Assembly (NCBI GenBank): GCA_029776065.1
Contig: JARVJP010000011.1
Location: 150,961-214,960 of the forward strand
Source of the DNA: Nitrososphaeria archaeon
GTDB lineage: Archaea > Thermoproteota > Nitrososphaeria > JACIWG01
Reading direction: 5' to 3'
DNA length: 64,000 bases
The notes beneath the pieces are model-generated. The model was given only the letters and a program-made list of their open reading frames with translations, was not told the origin of the DNA and searched no databases. Positions 34,117 through 43,216 of the stretch are shown in pieces. Position numbers and translations under genes: made by a program. Each line of letters begins with the position of its first letter. Position 1 is the first letter of the stretch.

Positions 34117-37107
34117 ATGGAAAGTCGGAGAGTAGAAAGGCTTAATGCGAACGGAATCCCAAATGAGGTTTTACCGACTACTGAGGAGCTTCTAACTCTA
34201 CCTACGGATGAACTTCTTGCGCGTTTGAACACTTCTTTGTCAGGGTTAAAGTCAGAAGAAGCGGAAAAACGCATAGGTATATACGGTTACAACGAACTCG
34301 CTAAGAAGAGGAAAAGAACCGCTATTGTTAACTTCCTCTCCCACTTTCGTAGCCCTCTGACCATTATATTACTACTTGCAGGTTTGATTGCAGGTTTTCT
34401 TGGAGAGATCGTAAATGTTGTTATCATCTTCTCCATTGTTTTAGTGAGTGTAATTCTTGACTTTTATCAAGAGTCTAAGGCAGAAAAAGCTGCAGAAATG
34501 CTGAAAGAAAAAGTAACCACAACTGCAACAGTTCTTAGAGATGGCGTTAAGAGGGAAGTGAAGCTCTCCGAGATCGTTCCAGGTGACATCGTCTATTTGT
34601 CAGCTGGGGATATTGTGCCCGCAGACTCCAGGGTTATTGTCGCAAAAGATTTGTTCTTAAACCAGTCTGTGTTAACAGGGGAGTCATTTCCAGTAGAAAA
34701 AACGTCTATGGTGATAAAGGCTAAGGGCACAACGCCCACTGAATGGAACAACTGTCTATTCATGGGAACATCGGTTGTAAGTGGGACTGCAACAGTTGTG
34801 GTTTTAAAGACCGGTAGCCGCACAGAGTATGGGAAAATCGCAAAAAGACTCGTCGAAAGAGAGCCTGAAACCGAGTTTGAGAGGGGGATCAAAGGCTTCG
34901 GTTTCCTAATCATGCAGGTAACTTTCTTTTTAGTTCTGTTTGTTTTTTTCATAAATGCGCTTTACAAAAGGGATGTTTTAGAGTCACTTCTTTTTTCTGT
35001 GGCTTTAGCTGTTGGCTTGACACCCGAGCTTCTGCCGATGATCATTACTGTAAACCTTTCTAAAGGAGCCCTTGCGATGTCTAAGAAAGGGGTTATAGTA
35101 AAGCGGCTGGCGTCTATCGAGAACTTTGGGAGCATGAACGTTTTATGTACGGATAAGACAGGTACGCTTACAGAGAACAAAATAAAGCTGGTTTTGCATG
35201 TGGATATGGAAGGAAATGATGATGAAAAGGTACTACTATACTCTCTGTTGAATAGTTATTACCAAACAGGATTGAAAAGCCCACTTGACGACGCTATACT
35301 CAGCCATAAAGATGTTGACATAAAAGGTTACCAGAAAATCGATGAAGTCCCATTCGACTTCATAAGAAGGCGCGTTTCAGTCGTTGTTGAATATGAGAAA
35401 CAGAGGTTCTTTATCGCTAAGGGCGCTCCCGAAGAGATCCTTAAGGTTTGCTCTTTTTACGAACTTGATGATAAAGTATTAGATTTAACGGAAGAATCGC
35501 GCAGGAAGATCGAGCAGAAGTACTATGATCTAAGCTCTGAAGGGCTCAGAGTGCTTGCTGTCTCATATAAGAAGGTCAGGGAAGAGAAACAAGTATACTC
35601 AATTAACGACGAAAGCGAAATGGTGTTTTTGGGGTTTGTAGCTTTTCTGGACCCCCCCAAAGAGACGGCTCGTGAATCCCTCCAACTGCTAAGCAAGGCC
35701 GGAGTTGAACTAAAGATCCTGACTGGCGACAACGAATTGGTTACAAAGAAGACATGTGAACACCTAAATTTTGAAATCAAAGGCATCGTCTTAGGAAGCG
35801 AAATCGCTAAAATGCAAGATGAAACCCTCCAAAGAGTGGTTGAGGAAGCAAACGTCTTTGCTAGGGTGACACCAGCTCAAAAAGACAGGATAATCGCAGC
35901 GTTGAAAAACAATGGTCACGTGGTTGGATTTTTAGGGGATGGAATCAACGACGCACCTTCGATGAAGACAGCAGACGTAGGCATATCTGTAGATAACGCT
36001 GTGGATGTGGCTAAGGAATCCGCTGATATAATATTACTACAGAAGAGTTTAAGGGTGTTGAACGAAGGCGTTATCGAAGGTCGGAAAACCTTCGGCAATA
36101 CCATGAAATACATCATGATGGGTGTAAGCTCAAACTTTGGTAACATGTTCAGCGTTGCTGGAGCATCCCTGTTTCTACCGTTCTTACCCATGCTTCCAAT
36201 ACAAATACTCCTTAATAACCTGCTCTACGACTTTTCTCAGTCCACAATAACAACCGATAACGTGGATCTCGAATATGTCGAAAAACCTAAACGATGGGAT
36301 ATTTCGTTCATAAGAAAATTCATGGTTTTCTTAGGACCTGTGAGTTCAGTTTTCGACTTTCTAACATTCTTTATAATGTTACTTATCTTCAAAGCGACCG
36401 AGCCCCTGTTCCAAACCGCTTGGTTTATCGAATCATTATGCACACAAACTTTGGTGATATTTGTTATAAGGACTAGGAGAACTCCTTTCTACAAGAGCAA
36501 ACCAAGTCGGATATTATTCTTAAGCAGCTTAAGCGTCGTCAGCTTCGCATTAATTCTACCGTTCACCCCGTTGGGTGGTATATTCCACTTTGTACAGCCG
36601 CCATTCGCATTTTTTCCAGTCTTAGCTATGTTGGTCCTTACCTATCTTGCATTAACTGAAGTCGTCAAAAAATGGTTCTATAAAAGATACGCATACCGCT
36701 TAGAACAATTTTTGATCTCGACAAGACGTGCAGGACTTTATCTAAGCAGGACCGCAAGGCTCGTCCAAGACATGGTGGCCATAATTTGCCTACGCTTTGA
36801 AGACGAAATTTCCATCGACTCTCTATTAGAGGACCTTGCTAGAAGTGTAAACCATCCTCTTGATTCAGATCAAATCGGCCATGGTCTCCAACATCTGAGG
36901 CGCGCTGGACTTGTTAGCTTCAATTGGAGGAGAAGGACAATTAAGCGTGAAAGACCATTAAAGGATTATGTGATGAAGCAAGTTGTTACCAATGAGTTTT
37001 GGCCAAAGATAGCTGAAGATTGGCAGAAGATCAGTGAGGTCATTCAGAGAAAATATAACAGAGTAAACATAGAATACCAACACCTTTTATCTCCAAAGTT
37101 AGAATAG
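34117..37107 (+). CDS. MgtA-type P-type ATPase with C-terminal extension
   Basis: 996-aa P3B-like ATPase, probably importing Mg2+ or another divalent cation. Order: N-terminal cytoplasmic segment (1-70), two helices, actuator with LTGESFPVEKT, a pair of helices with the GLTPELLPMII pore motif, the phosphorylation site DKTGTLTE with Asp346, nucleotide domain with KGAPEEILK, hinge GDGINDAPSMKTADVGI, and six C-terminal helices ending near residue 855. A further 140 residues follow, a basic helical segment with an HGLQHLRRAGLVSFNWRRR stretch that is winged-helix-like. MgtA proteins usually stop near 900 aa. Confidence 0.88.
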   Translation: MESRRVERLNANGIPNEVLPTTEELLTLPTDELLARLNTSLSGLKSEEAEKRIGIYGYNELAKKRKRTAIVNFLSHFRSPLTIILLLAGLIAGFLGEIVNVVIIFSIVLVSVILDFYQESKAEKAAEMLKEKVTTTATVLRDGVKREVKLSEIVPGDIVYLSAGDIVPADSRVIVAKDLFLNQSVLTGESFPVEKTSMVIKAKGTTPTEWNNCLFMGTSVVSGTATVVVLKTGSRTEYGKIAKRLVEREPETEFERGIKGFGFLIMQVTFFLVLFVFFINALYKRDVLESLLFSVALAVGLTPELLPMIITVNLSKGALAMSKKGVIVKRLASIENFGSMNVLCTDKTGTLTENKIKLVLHVDMEGNDDEKVLLYSLLNSYYQTGLKSPLDDAILSHKDVDIKGYQKIDEVPFDFIRRRVSVVVEYEKQRFFIAKGAPEEILKVCSFYELDDKVLDLTEESRRKIEQKYYDLSSEGLRVLAVSYKKVREEKQVYSINDESEMVFLGFVAFLDPPKETARESLQLLSKAGVELKILTGDNELVTKKTCEHLNFEIKGIVLGSEIAKMQDETLQRVVEEANVFARVTPAQKDRIIAALKNNGHVVGFLGDGINDAPSMKTADVGISVDNAVDVAKESADIILLQKSLRVLNEGVIEGRKTFGNTMKYIMMGVSSNFGNMFSVAGASLFLPFLPMLPIQILLNNLLYDFSQSTITTDNVDLEYVEKPKRWDISFIRKFMVFLGPVSSVFDFLTFFIMLLIFKATEPLFQTAWFIESLCTQTLVIFVIRTRRTPFYKSKPSRILFLSSLSVVSFALILPFTPLGGIFHFVQPPFAFFPVLAMLVLTYLALTEVVKKWFYKRYAYRLEQFLISTRRAGLYLSRTARLVQDMVAIICLRFEDEISIDSLLEDLARSVNHPLDSDQIGHGLQHLRRAGLVSFNWRRRTIKRERPLKDYVMKQVVTNEFWPKIAEDWQKISEVIQRKYNRVNIEYQHLLSPKLE

Positions 37108-37285
37108 TCATTATTATATCTTGACATTAGATCACTTCCTTGGATTGGTATCCATTTAATTCGACATATTAGTGGTTGCGGGTGGTGGTGTTTACTCCAA
37201 ACTATGAGGGAAGGCTAACCCATTCTGTTAGTAATTCTACCTCTTTTAACTATGTTCGAACAGTTTAACTTGTACAGTTTATAAA

Positions 37286-37306
37286 TTAACATTTATAAAA
37301 TGTTAA
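37286..37306. promoter_or_regulatory. 21-bp perfect dyad over the TATA box of the Dph6-like operon
   Basis: Arms TTAACATTT and AAATGTTAA are separated by ATA, so the centre is itself the TTTATAAA box. It lies 16-36 nt before GTG 37322, and the box is about 26 nt from the start codon, consistent with a leaderless mRNA. A second TTTATAAATT stands just upstream. Repressor binding is inferred. Confidence 0.5.
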
Positions 37307-37321
37307 CATCCCCTTTGCTCT

Positions 37322-38002
37322 GTGAATGTTGGAGTCCTTTTCTCTGGGGGGAAAGATTCTTGTCTAGCTTTGCAAAGAGCTAGACAATATCATGACGTAG
37401 TGTGTTTGATTAGTTTGATTTCCCTAAATAAAGAGAGTTACATGTTCCATGTTCCGAATATAGAAATTACAGAGTTGCAAGCTAATGCGATTGGTCTTCC
37501 ATTGATCCAGAAAAGGACAAAAGGCGAAAAAGAAGAAGAATTGTTGGATCTGAAAGAGGCGATCGAGCACGCGAAAGTGAAGTACTATATTAAAGGCGTG
37601 GTTACGGGTGCGATTAGATCCGTATACCAGGCGAGTAGGATTCAGAGAGTGTGTAATGAACTTGGTTTATGGTGCTTTAATCCACTTTGGCTTAATGACG
37701 AGATAGAGGTTCTTCAAGAAGTTGTTGAGAAAGGGTTCAAGGTATTGATATCGGGTGTATTCGCATACCCTCTTGAAAGGAAGCATCTTGGATTGATTAT
37801 GGACAAGGATATTATTACCGAGCTCAGTCTTTTACATAAAAAGTATAATCTTAACCCTGCAGGTGAAGGGGGTGAATTAGAAACCACTGTACTTGATGCA
37901 CCGTTCTTTAAGAAGACGATTGAAGTCATTGATTATGTAATTCACTATCGTGATCATTCTGGGGTGTTTGAGATTAAAGAAGCTAGGTTTGTTGATAAAT
38001 GA
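37322..38002 (+). CDS. Dph6-like diphthine-ammonia ligase (ATP pyrophosphatase family)
   Basis: 226-aa PP-loop protein. The ATP site LFSGGKDSCLAL is at the N-terminus, then SYMFHVPNI, the TELQA stretch, GVVTGAI, and the C-terminal GEGGELETTVLDAPFF, all matching the MJ0570/Dph6 family. Dph6 converts diphthine to diphthamide on elongation factor 2 using ATP and ammonium. Start is GTG 37322. The gene overlaps the following amidotransferase by 4 nt. Confidence 0.88.
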   Translation: MNVGVLFSGGKDSCLALQRARQYHDVVCLISLISLNKESYMFHVPNIEITELQANAIGLPLIQKRTKGEKEEELLDLKEAIEHAKVKYYIKGVVTGAIRSVYQASRIQRVCNELGLWCFNPLWLNDEIEVLQEVVEKGFKVLISGVFAYPLERKHLGLIMDKDIITELSLLHKKYNLNPAGEGGELETTVLDAPFFKKTIEVIDYVIHYRDHSGVFEIKEARFVDK

Positions 38003-38547
38003 TTCTTATACTAGATGTATGCAGTGATAAGTTAAGTGAAATTGAATTCGTTAAGCCAATAAAACGCATCTTAGAAAGAGGCGGTATAAGATGCTTTACG
38101 AAGCATTACTTGGAATTAAATTCAGAAGAGCTTTTACAGGCTGATGGTGTTGTTATCTGTGATACAGCGTTGGAAGACTTTGGGTATTTAAAGCAGCTAG
38201 ATCTGTTTCGATGGGTTGTTGGGTACAATAGGCCAATCTTAGGTATATGTGCTGGGATGCAGATTATCGGCATTCTTTTTGGTTGTTCCGTTGTTGATAG
38301 GGTTATGATCGGTCAATTTAAAGTGAGCCTCATTAAAGAGAACAAGCTCGCATCAAAAAAGGGTTTCTACTCCTACTTCTCAAACACGAAGGTCATAATC
38401 CCTAATGAAAACTTTGTTTCGATCGCTAAAGTGTATGGAGTGGACTGCATTATAAAACATAGGGAGAAAGACGTATACGGCTGCCTCTTCCACCCTGAAG
38501 TATTAAATGAGGAAATAATCTCGAACTTTTGTAGGATTGTTCTATAA
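37999..38547 (+). CDS. Class I glutamine amidotransferase domain protein
   Basis: 182-aa stand-alone class I GATase. The nucleophile is in LGICAGMQIIG (Cys at about residue 81) and the catalytic His-Glu pair is in FHPEV near the C-terminus. It starts with an ATGA overlap on the Dph6-like gene, so the two are made together. It resembles the glutaminase subunit of GMP synthase, but the pairing suggests it may feed ammonia to the Dph6-like ligase, which is inference. It converges with gltB. Confidence 0.75.
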   Translation: MILILDVCSDKLSEIEFVKPIKRILERGGIRCFTKHYLELNSEELLQADGVVICDTALEDFGYLKQLDLFRWVVGYNRPILGICAGMQIIGILFGCSVVDRVMIGQFKVSLIKENKLASKKGFYSYFSNTKVIIPNENFVSIAKVYGVDCIIKHREKDVYGCLFHPEVLNEEIISNFCRIVL

Positions 38548-38553
38548 AAATAA

Positions 38554-40686
38554 TTATCGTTCACAACCAACAAGTTTGACTCCAGTAATGGTAGCTGCTT
38601 CTATCGACAATGCTCTCAAATCCTCTTTATCAAGGTTTCTAACATCTGTCTTCCCGGTGAGTTGAGTTAACATTTCGAGCTCTGCTATTGTAGCTCTTAA
38701 GTAGTTTTCAACCCTCTCTGCTGCGAAGTCTACGTTCAACCTCTTTCTCAAGGATGGTTCTTGAGTTGCGATCCCCCTCGGGCATCTACCTGTACTGCAT
38801 AAACCACATACCCTACACCCAATTGCTATTAGCACAGAAGTAGCCATTGCCACAGCATCTGCGCCAAGTGCTAATGCCTTTGCGACGTCAGCCCCATTTC
38901 TTATACCACCTGAAATTAGTAAACTAATATCTTCCCTTAACCCGATCTCCTTTAATCCTCTATCCGCCTCAACAAGAGCAGGTAGTGTTGGCAGACCCGC
39001 ATGTTCCAAAATTATGTCGGGCGCTGCCCCAGTTCCAGCTTGCTTTCCATCTATTAAAATTGCATCTGCTCCCGCCTTTGCTGCGATCTTCACGTCATCT
39101 CTAACCCTCCCTGCTGAATATTTAACGATGATAGGTATTTTCCAATCCGTCACTTCCCTTAGTTGCTCTATTTTCATTTTCAAGTCCTCAGGTCCCACTA
39201 TGTCTAAATGCCTAGCAGGGCTAACAGCGTCGGTTCCGATTGGGATACCTCTAACCGAAGCGATTTCCTCGTCGACTTTCTCACCCATTAGAAGACCACC
39301 TTGCCCAGATTTTGCTCCTTGACCTATCTTGATCTCAATGGCATCAGCTGATTGTAGATACTTTGCAGAAACGCCAAATCTTCCGGAAGCGTATTGGGTT
39401 ATTAGTAAAGAGGCGTTCTCTCTTTCTTCGGTGAGAAGCCCTCCTTCGCCCGTGTTAACTGCTACGCCGACTTTAGTGGCTGCCTTTGCTATCGCTATTT
39501 TGGTTTCTTTGCTCACTGCACCAAAGGACATTGCACCGATTATCATAGGGGCGTTTAATTTTAGTGGCTTTTCTGCATATCTTTTACCGATCACTATACT
39601 GGTAGAACATGGTTCTCTGTAATGGTCGATCGGCGGTCTTGATGTCTGTGCACATAGGAGGATTAAATCGTCAAAATGTGGGAATCTCCTCCAAGCTCCA
39701 CTCCCTCTAACAATAGGATGGCCTGATGACGATTTAAGTTGGATTTCATCTATTGTGTCACGGCTCCAAGTATGCTTCGATGTCTCAGGTACAGGGTGGA
39801 CCCTAATGGCTCTCACAGGGCAGTATTCGACGCAAGTCTCGCATCCGACGCATTCAAAGTCGTTGATTGGTGTGATGTAGCCTTCTTCGATGTTTTTAAA
39901 GACACCTTGGGGGCATATCTTAACGCATGCCCCACATTTTTTGCACAGGTTGTGATCTATTAAAACTTGGTACCTGAATTTTCCTCTTTTGAAGGAGATG
40001 AGGGTCTCCTTTTGTCTATTATAAAATGGTCTCAGATTCTTAGGAACTATCTTCTTGAACTTTCTAGAAATTCCATCTATTCCATTTCTTAATAGCAGGT
40101 TCGATATGAATTCGTATTCTGCTTTATCGACTTCAACCATTGTGGCATTTTTTCCGAGGCTGGGTTCTGGGCTGGAAAAGAATATTCTCCCCCCTATGAT
40201 CGACTCCCCTAGATATTCACCTGGTTTTCTAAGGATTATGATGTCTCCCCCCATCATGTAGATTCCGGTCATGATGCCTGTTCCCCCTTCTATTATGATA
40301 GCTCCTCTTTTCATTAAAGCCCCTGCTCTATCCCCTACATCCCCCTTGACAACAATTGTACCACCGTAAAGGCCTTGGCCTGACCCATTCCCAGCGTGAC
40401 CCTTTACAAACACGCTTCCATTTGTCATGTTATCTCCAACGAACCAACCCGCATTCCCATCTACTTCAATCCTTGGTCCATCGACCATTGTGCCAACAAA
40501 GTAGCCCACTGATCCTTTGATCAGAATCTGAGTTTCCTTTCTTAAACCTGCGGCTATATGGTGTTTACCATTTGGGTTTTCGATTATCACCCGTTTGGTC
40601 CTTTCTGAAATTTTCTTTAGTTCTCTATTTAATTCTCTTGGACTAAGTCTTGATGCATCTATTACCTTTAATTCTTCTTCCAACAA
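38554..40686 (-). CDS. Glutamate synthase, fused GXGXG, ferredoxin and FMN domains
   Basis: 710-aa synthase subunit of archaeal-type GOGAT, forming glutamate from 2-oxoglutarate and ammonia. Residues 1-200 are the GXGXG beta-helix domain with repeated G-x-x-x-G turns. Residues 230-310 hold two 4Fe-4S motifs, CKKCGACVKICP and CVGCETCVEYCP. Residues 340-700 are the FMN barrel with GGLLTEERENAS and the cysteine cluster CRVCGLCSTGRCP. Bacterial GltB has the GXGXG domain after the barrel; here it is in front. The glutaminase is the separate upstream gene. Confidence 0.9.
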   Translation of the reverse strand: MLEEELKVIDASRLSPRELNRELKKISERTKRVIIENPNGKHHIAAGLRKETQILIKGSVGYFVGTMVDGPRIEVDGNAGWFVGDNMTNGSVFVKGHAGNGSGQGLYGGTIVVKGDVGDRAGALMKRGAIIIEGGTGIMTGIYMMGGDIIILRKPGEYLGESIIGGRIFFSSPEPSLGKNATMVEVDKAEYEFISNLLLRNGIDGISRKFKKIVPKNLRPFYNRQKETLISFKRGKFRYQVLIDHNLCKKCGACVKICPQGVFKNIEEGYITPINDFECVGCETCVEYCPVRAIRVHPVPETSKHTWSRDTIDEIQLKSSSGHPIVRGSGAWRRFPHFDDLILLCAQTSRPPIDHYREPCSTSIVIGKRYAEKPLKLNAPMIIGAMSFGAVSKETKIAIAKAATKVGVAVNTGEGGLLTEERENASLLITQYASGRFGVSAKYLQSADAIEIKIGQGAKSGQGGLLMGEKVDEEIASVRGIPIGTDAVSPARHLDIVGPEDLKMKIEQLREVTDWKIPIIVKYSAGRVRDDVKIAAKAGADAILIDGKQAGTGAAPDIILEHAGLPTLPALVEADRGLKEIGLREDISLLISGGIRNGADVAKALALGADAVAMATSVLIAIGCRVCGLCSTGRCPRGIATQEPSLRKRLNVDFAAERVENYLRATIAELEMLTQLTGKTDVRNLDKEDLRALSIEAATITGVKLVGCER

Positions 40687-41579
40687 ACAACCTCTCCTGG
40701 TTTAAGGTTCCGTATTTTTCCTTCATGTTTGATCGTCCTTAACGCGTTTTCTTCTGAGGCAGCAGCGTACATGCCTTCCCCTTCTAACACAACAAGAGGC
40801 CTTAACCCCAGCTTATCCCTCACCATTCCAATAGAATCGAGTGTTGAGATTATATACGAAAATGGTCCATCAAGTTCTTTAACCGAAAGCTTCAAGACTT
40901 CTTCTAGGCTTTCTCCTTGTTTTAATTTGTCCACAATATAATGGACCAATAATTCTGAGTCGTTATCGGTCTCGAATACTACGTCCTTTCTTTCTAACTT
41001 CTCTCTGACTTTCCAATAGTTTGTTATTTGGCCGTTATGCACTAAAGCGATGTCAGGGTACAGGAATGACTGGAACGGATGAGCGTGTAAAAGGTCGACT
41101 GTACTTTCTGTTGAAAATCTAACATGCCCTATACCATGTGTTCCAATAAACTCTGATACTTTGAAGTTCCCCTCAAGCTCCTCTGTTAGACCAATATTCT
41201 TTATAATCTCCATCCTCTTTCCAATACTTAAAATTTTAGCAATCCCAGTTGAACCAACGTTCTCAACGACATTCTTCAAATGGTTTAAGCTTGTTCGTAT
41301 GACGTATCTATCGAATCCAAACCCCCTCATAGTATTTATTTCAATACTTCTTATATCCCCTCCCGCAGTAGCGATCGCAGTTGAAACTTTGCTTAAAGCG
41401 CCTACAACATCTTGAGTGAACACCTTTATGATGTATTCTTCGTTTGGAAGGTCTTCCTTATGGTAAAGCGCTACCCCGGCTGAGTCTAAACCTCTATGCT
41501 GTAGCACACTTATCATATTGATTAGGATTCTTCCCACTGGGCCGTCATCATTAAGTAGGACACACGCTATTCCGCAGAT
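40668..41579 (-). CDS. Glutamate synthase glutaminase subunit (class II GATase), apparent ATC start
   Basis: Class II amidotransferase domain that hydrolyses glutamine for the adjacent synthase. Class II enzymes need Cys at position 1 after Met removal. The frame read upstream of GTG 41537 gives CGIACVLLNDDGPVGRILIN, the expected N-terminus, and HRGLDSAG follows. The codon just before this Cys is ATC (41577-41579), and a TGA follows two codons further up, so no ATG, GTG or TTG is available. A GAGGA ribosome-like site precedes the ATC. Either ATC is used as start, or a single C-for-G difference has altered ATG. The end overlaps gltB by 19 nt. Confidence 0.75.
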   Translation of the reverse strand: MCGIACVLLNDDGPVGRILINMISVLQHRGLDSAGVALYHKEDLPNEEYIIKVFTQDVVGALSKVSTAIATAGGDIRSIEINTMRGFGFDRYVIRTSLNHLKNVVENVGSTGIAKILSIGKRMEIIKNIGLTEELEGNFKVSEFIGTHGIGHVRFSTESTVDLLHAHPFQSFLYPDIALVHNGQITNYWKVREKLERKDVVFETDNDSELLVHYIVDKLKQGESLEEVLKLSVKELDGPFSYIISTLDSIGMVRDKLGLRPLVVLEGEGMYAAASEENALRTIKHEGKIRNLKPGEVVCWKKN

Positions 41580-41623
41580 TCTTCCTCAACTCCATTGATT
41601 TGTTTGATATTTGTGGTGGATGT

Positions 41624-42988
41624 TCAAAGTCTTCGTAGGTACCTCTCAATTTCCCAACTAGTTACCTGCGTTCTGTATAGATCCCATTCCTTTCTTTTTA
41701 TTTGGAGATAGTTCTCAAAGGCGGTTTTACCTAATGCCTCCTTCATAAACTCGCTATTTTCCATTTCATCCAAAGCCTCCTTTAACGATTCAGGTAGTGA
41801 AATAATCTTCTTTGCTTTTCTCTCCTCGTAACTTAGTTTGTAGACATTGAGCTCTGTTGGCTCTCCAGGATCTTGTTTCCTTTTTATTCCATCCAATCCT
41901 GATAAGCATAATACACTGAATTGTAGATACGGGTTACCAGCAGGATCAGGACATCTGATCTCACACCTTGCTGCATTCTTTCTTCCCCCAAAGTTGGGAA
42001 CTCTAATCAAGGGTGATCTGTTTTTGAAGGCCCACGCGATGTAAACTGGAGCCTCATATCCTGGTACTAATCTCTTGTAAGAGTTTGGCCACGAAGCTAA
42101 GACGGCACACATCTCTTGGCCATGAAGTAGTTGTCCTCCTATGAAATATCTTGCCACATCCGATAGGTAGTCGCTCTCTGGGTCATCTACGTAAAACAGG
42201 TTCTTTGTTCTATCCACATCCCATATGCTTTGATGCACGTGCATCCCTGACCCGTTTATTCCAAAGAACGGTTTAGGCATATAAGTTGCTAGGTACCCGT
42301 TTCTCGCAGCGGTGATCTTCGTGATCATTCTTAGTGTTACTGCTCTGTCAGCTGTCGTTAGGGCTTCGTCAAACTTGAAATCTATTTCATTTTGCCCAAG
42401 TGCTACTTCATGATGTGATATCTCTATTTCTATCCCGAAAAGTTCCGCCATGTCGGCGATCTCTCTTCTTATGCTGTCTGTCAGGTCGCCTGGATGGTAA
42501 TCAAAGTAGCCAGCCATATCGATAGGGGTTGGTGTTGCCTCATTCTCATTCTCCTTTAGAAGGAAGAATTCGAGTTCTGGAGCGCACATGTACGACATGC
42601 CCGCATCGCTTAACTTTGAAATGGCTCTTTCCAGAACATATCTTGGGTCTGCGTCAAAACGTTTGTTGTCTGGTGTGTAGACATCGCATATCATTCTACA
42701 CGAGGACTTGTCTTGTGATCGCCATGGTATTATTGCGAATGTTGTAGGATCAGGGTAAAGGACCATGTCTGATTCTTCTATTGATCTAAAACCTGTAATT
42801 GAAGAACCATCAAACGACTGCCCGTTCTCGAATATGCTCTCAACGTTCTTTGAATGAACAGCAAGGCTCTTTATTATACCGTTCAGGTCTGTGAACTGCA
42901 GTTTGACAAATTTAATTTCGTTTTCTCTGATCGTGTCGACTACTTTGGTGACGTTTGCTTTCCACTTTGCGTCTTTAAAGTTCCTCAT
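41624..42988 (-). CDS. glnA: Glutamine synthetase
   Basis: 454-aa type I glutamine synthetase joining ammonia and glutamate. Beta-grasp N-terminal domain, then the D-G-S-S motif SFDGSSITGF, metal-ligand strands, the NGSGMHVHQS motif (ammonia/glutamate site) and the ATP-site FGGRKNAARCEIRCPD. First gene of glnA-gltB1-gltB. An AGGTGG ribosome site precedes ATG 42988 and a run of alternating A/T at about 43030 is a likely TATA. Divergent from the amidase. Confidence 0.95.
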   Translation of the reverse strand: MRNFKDAKWKANVTKVVDTIRENEIKFVKLQFTDLNGIIKSLAVHSKNVESIFENGQSFDGSSITGFRSIEESDMVLYPDPTTFAIIPWRSQDKSSCRMICDVYTPDNKRFDADPRYVLERAISKLSDAGMSYMCAPELEFFLLKENENEATPTPIDMAGYFDYHPGDLTDSIRREIADMAELFGIEIEISHHEVALGQNEIDFKFDEALTTADRAVTLRMITKITAARNGYLATYMPKPFFGINGSGMHVHQSIWDVDRTKNLFYVDDPESDYLSDVARYFIGGQLLHGQEMCAVLASWPNSYKRLVPGYEAPVYIAWAFKNRSPLIRVPNFGGRKNAARCEIRCPDPAGNPYLQFSVLCLSGLDGIKRKQDPGEPTELNVYKLSYEERKAKKIISLPESLKEALDEMENSEFMKEALGKTAFENYLQIKRKEWDLYRTQVTSWEIERYLRRL

Positions 42989-43216
42989 CTTTCCACCTAT
43001 TAATTAGCCTTAAACCCACATAGAATCATTATATATATATTTTGATTTGTTTAACAAGTTATTTTGAATAAAAATGTCGAATTTTACTAATAATTTCATT
43101 GTTTATTTGTATTTTTTTAACACTAATTACCTAACCAAATACATCCTTTCTTACGGCTAGGTGGATTTTTGTGATATATGGGTAAATCTTATTAATAAAG
43201 GGTTTATAACAATTTT

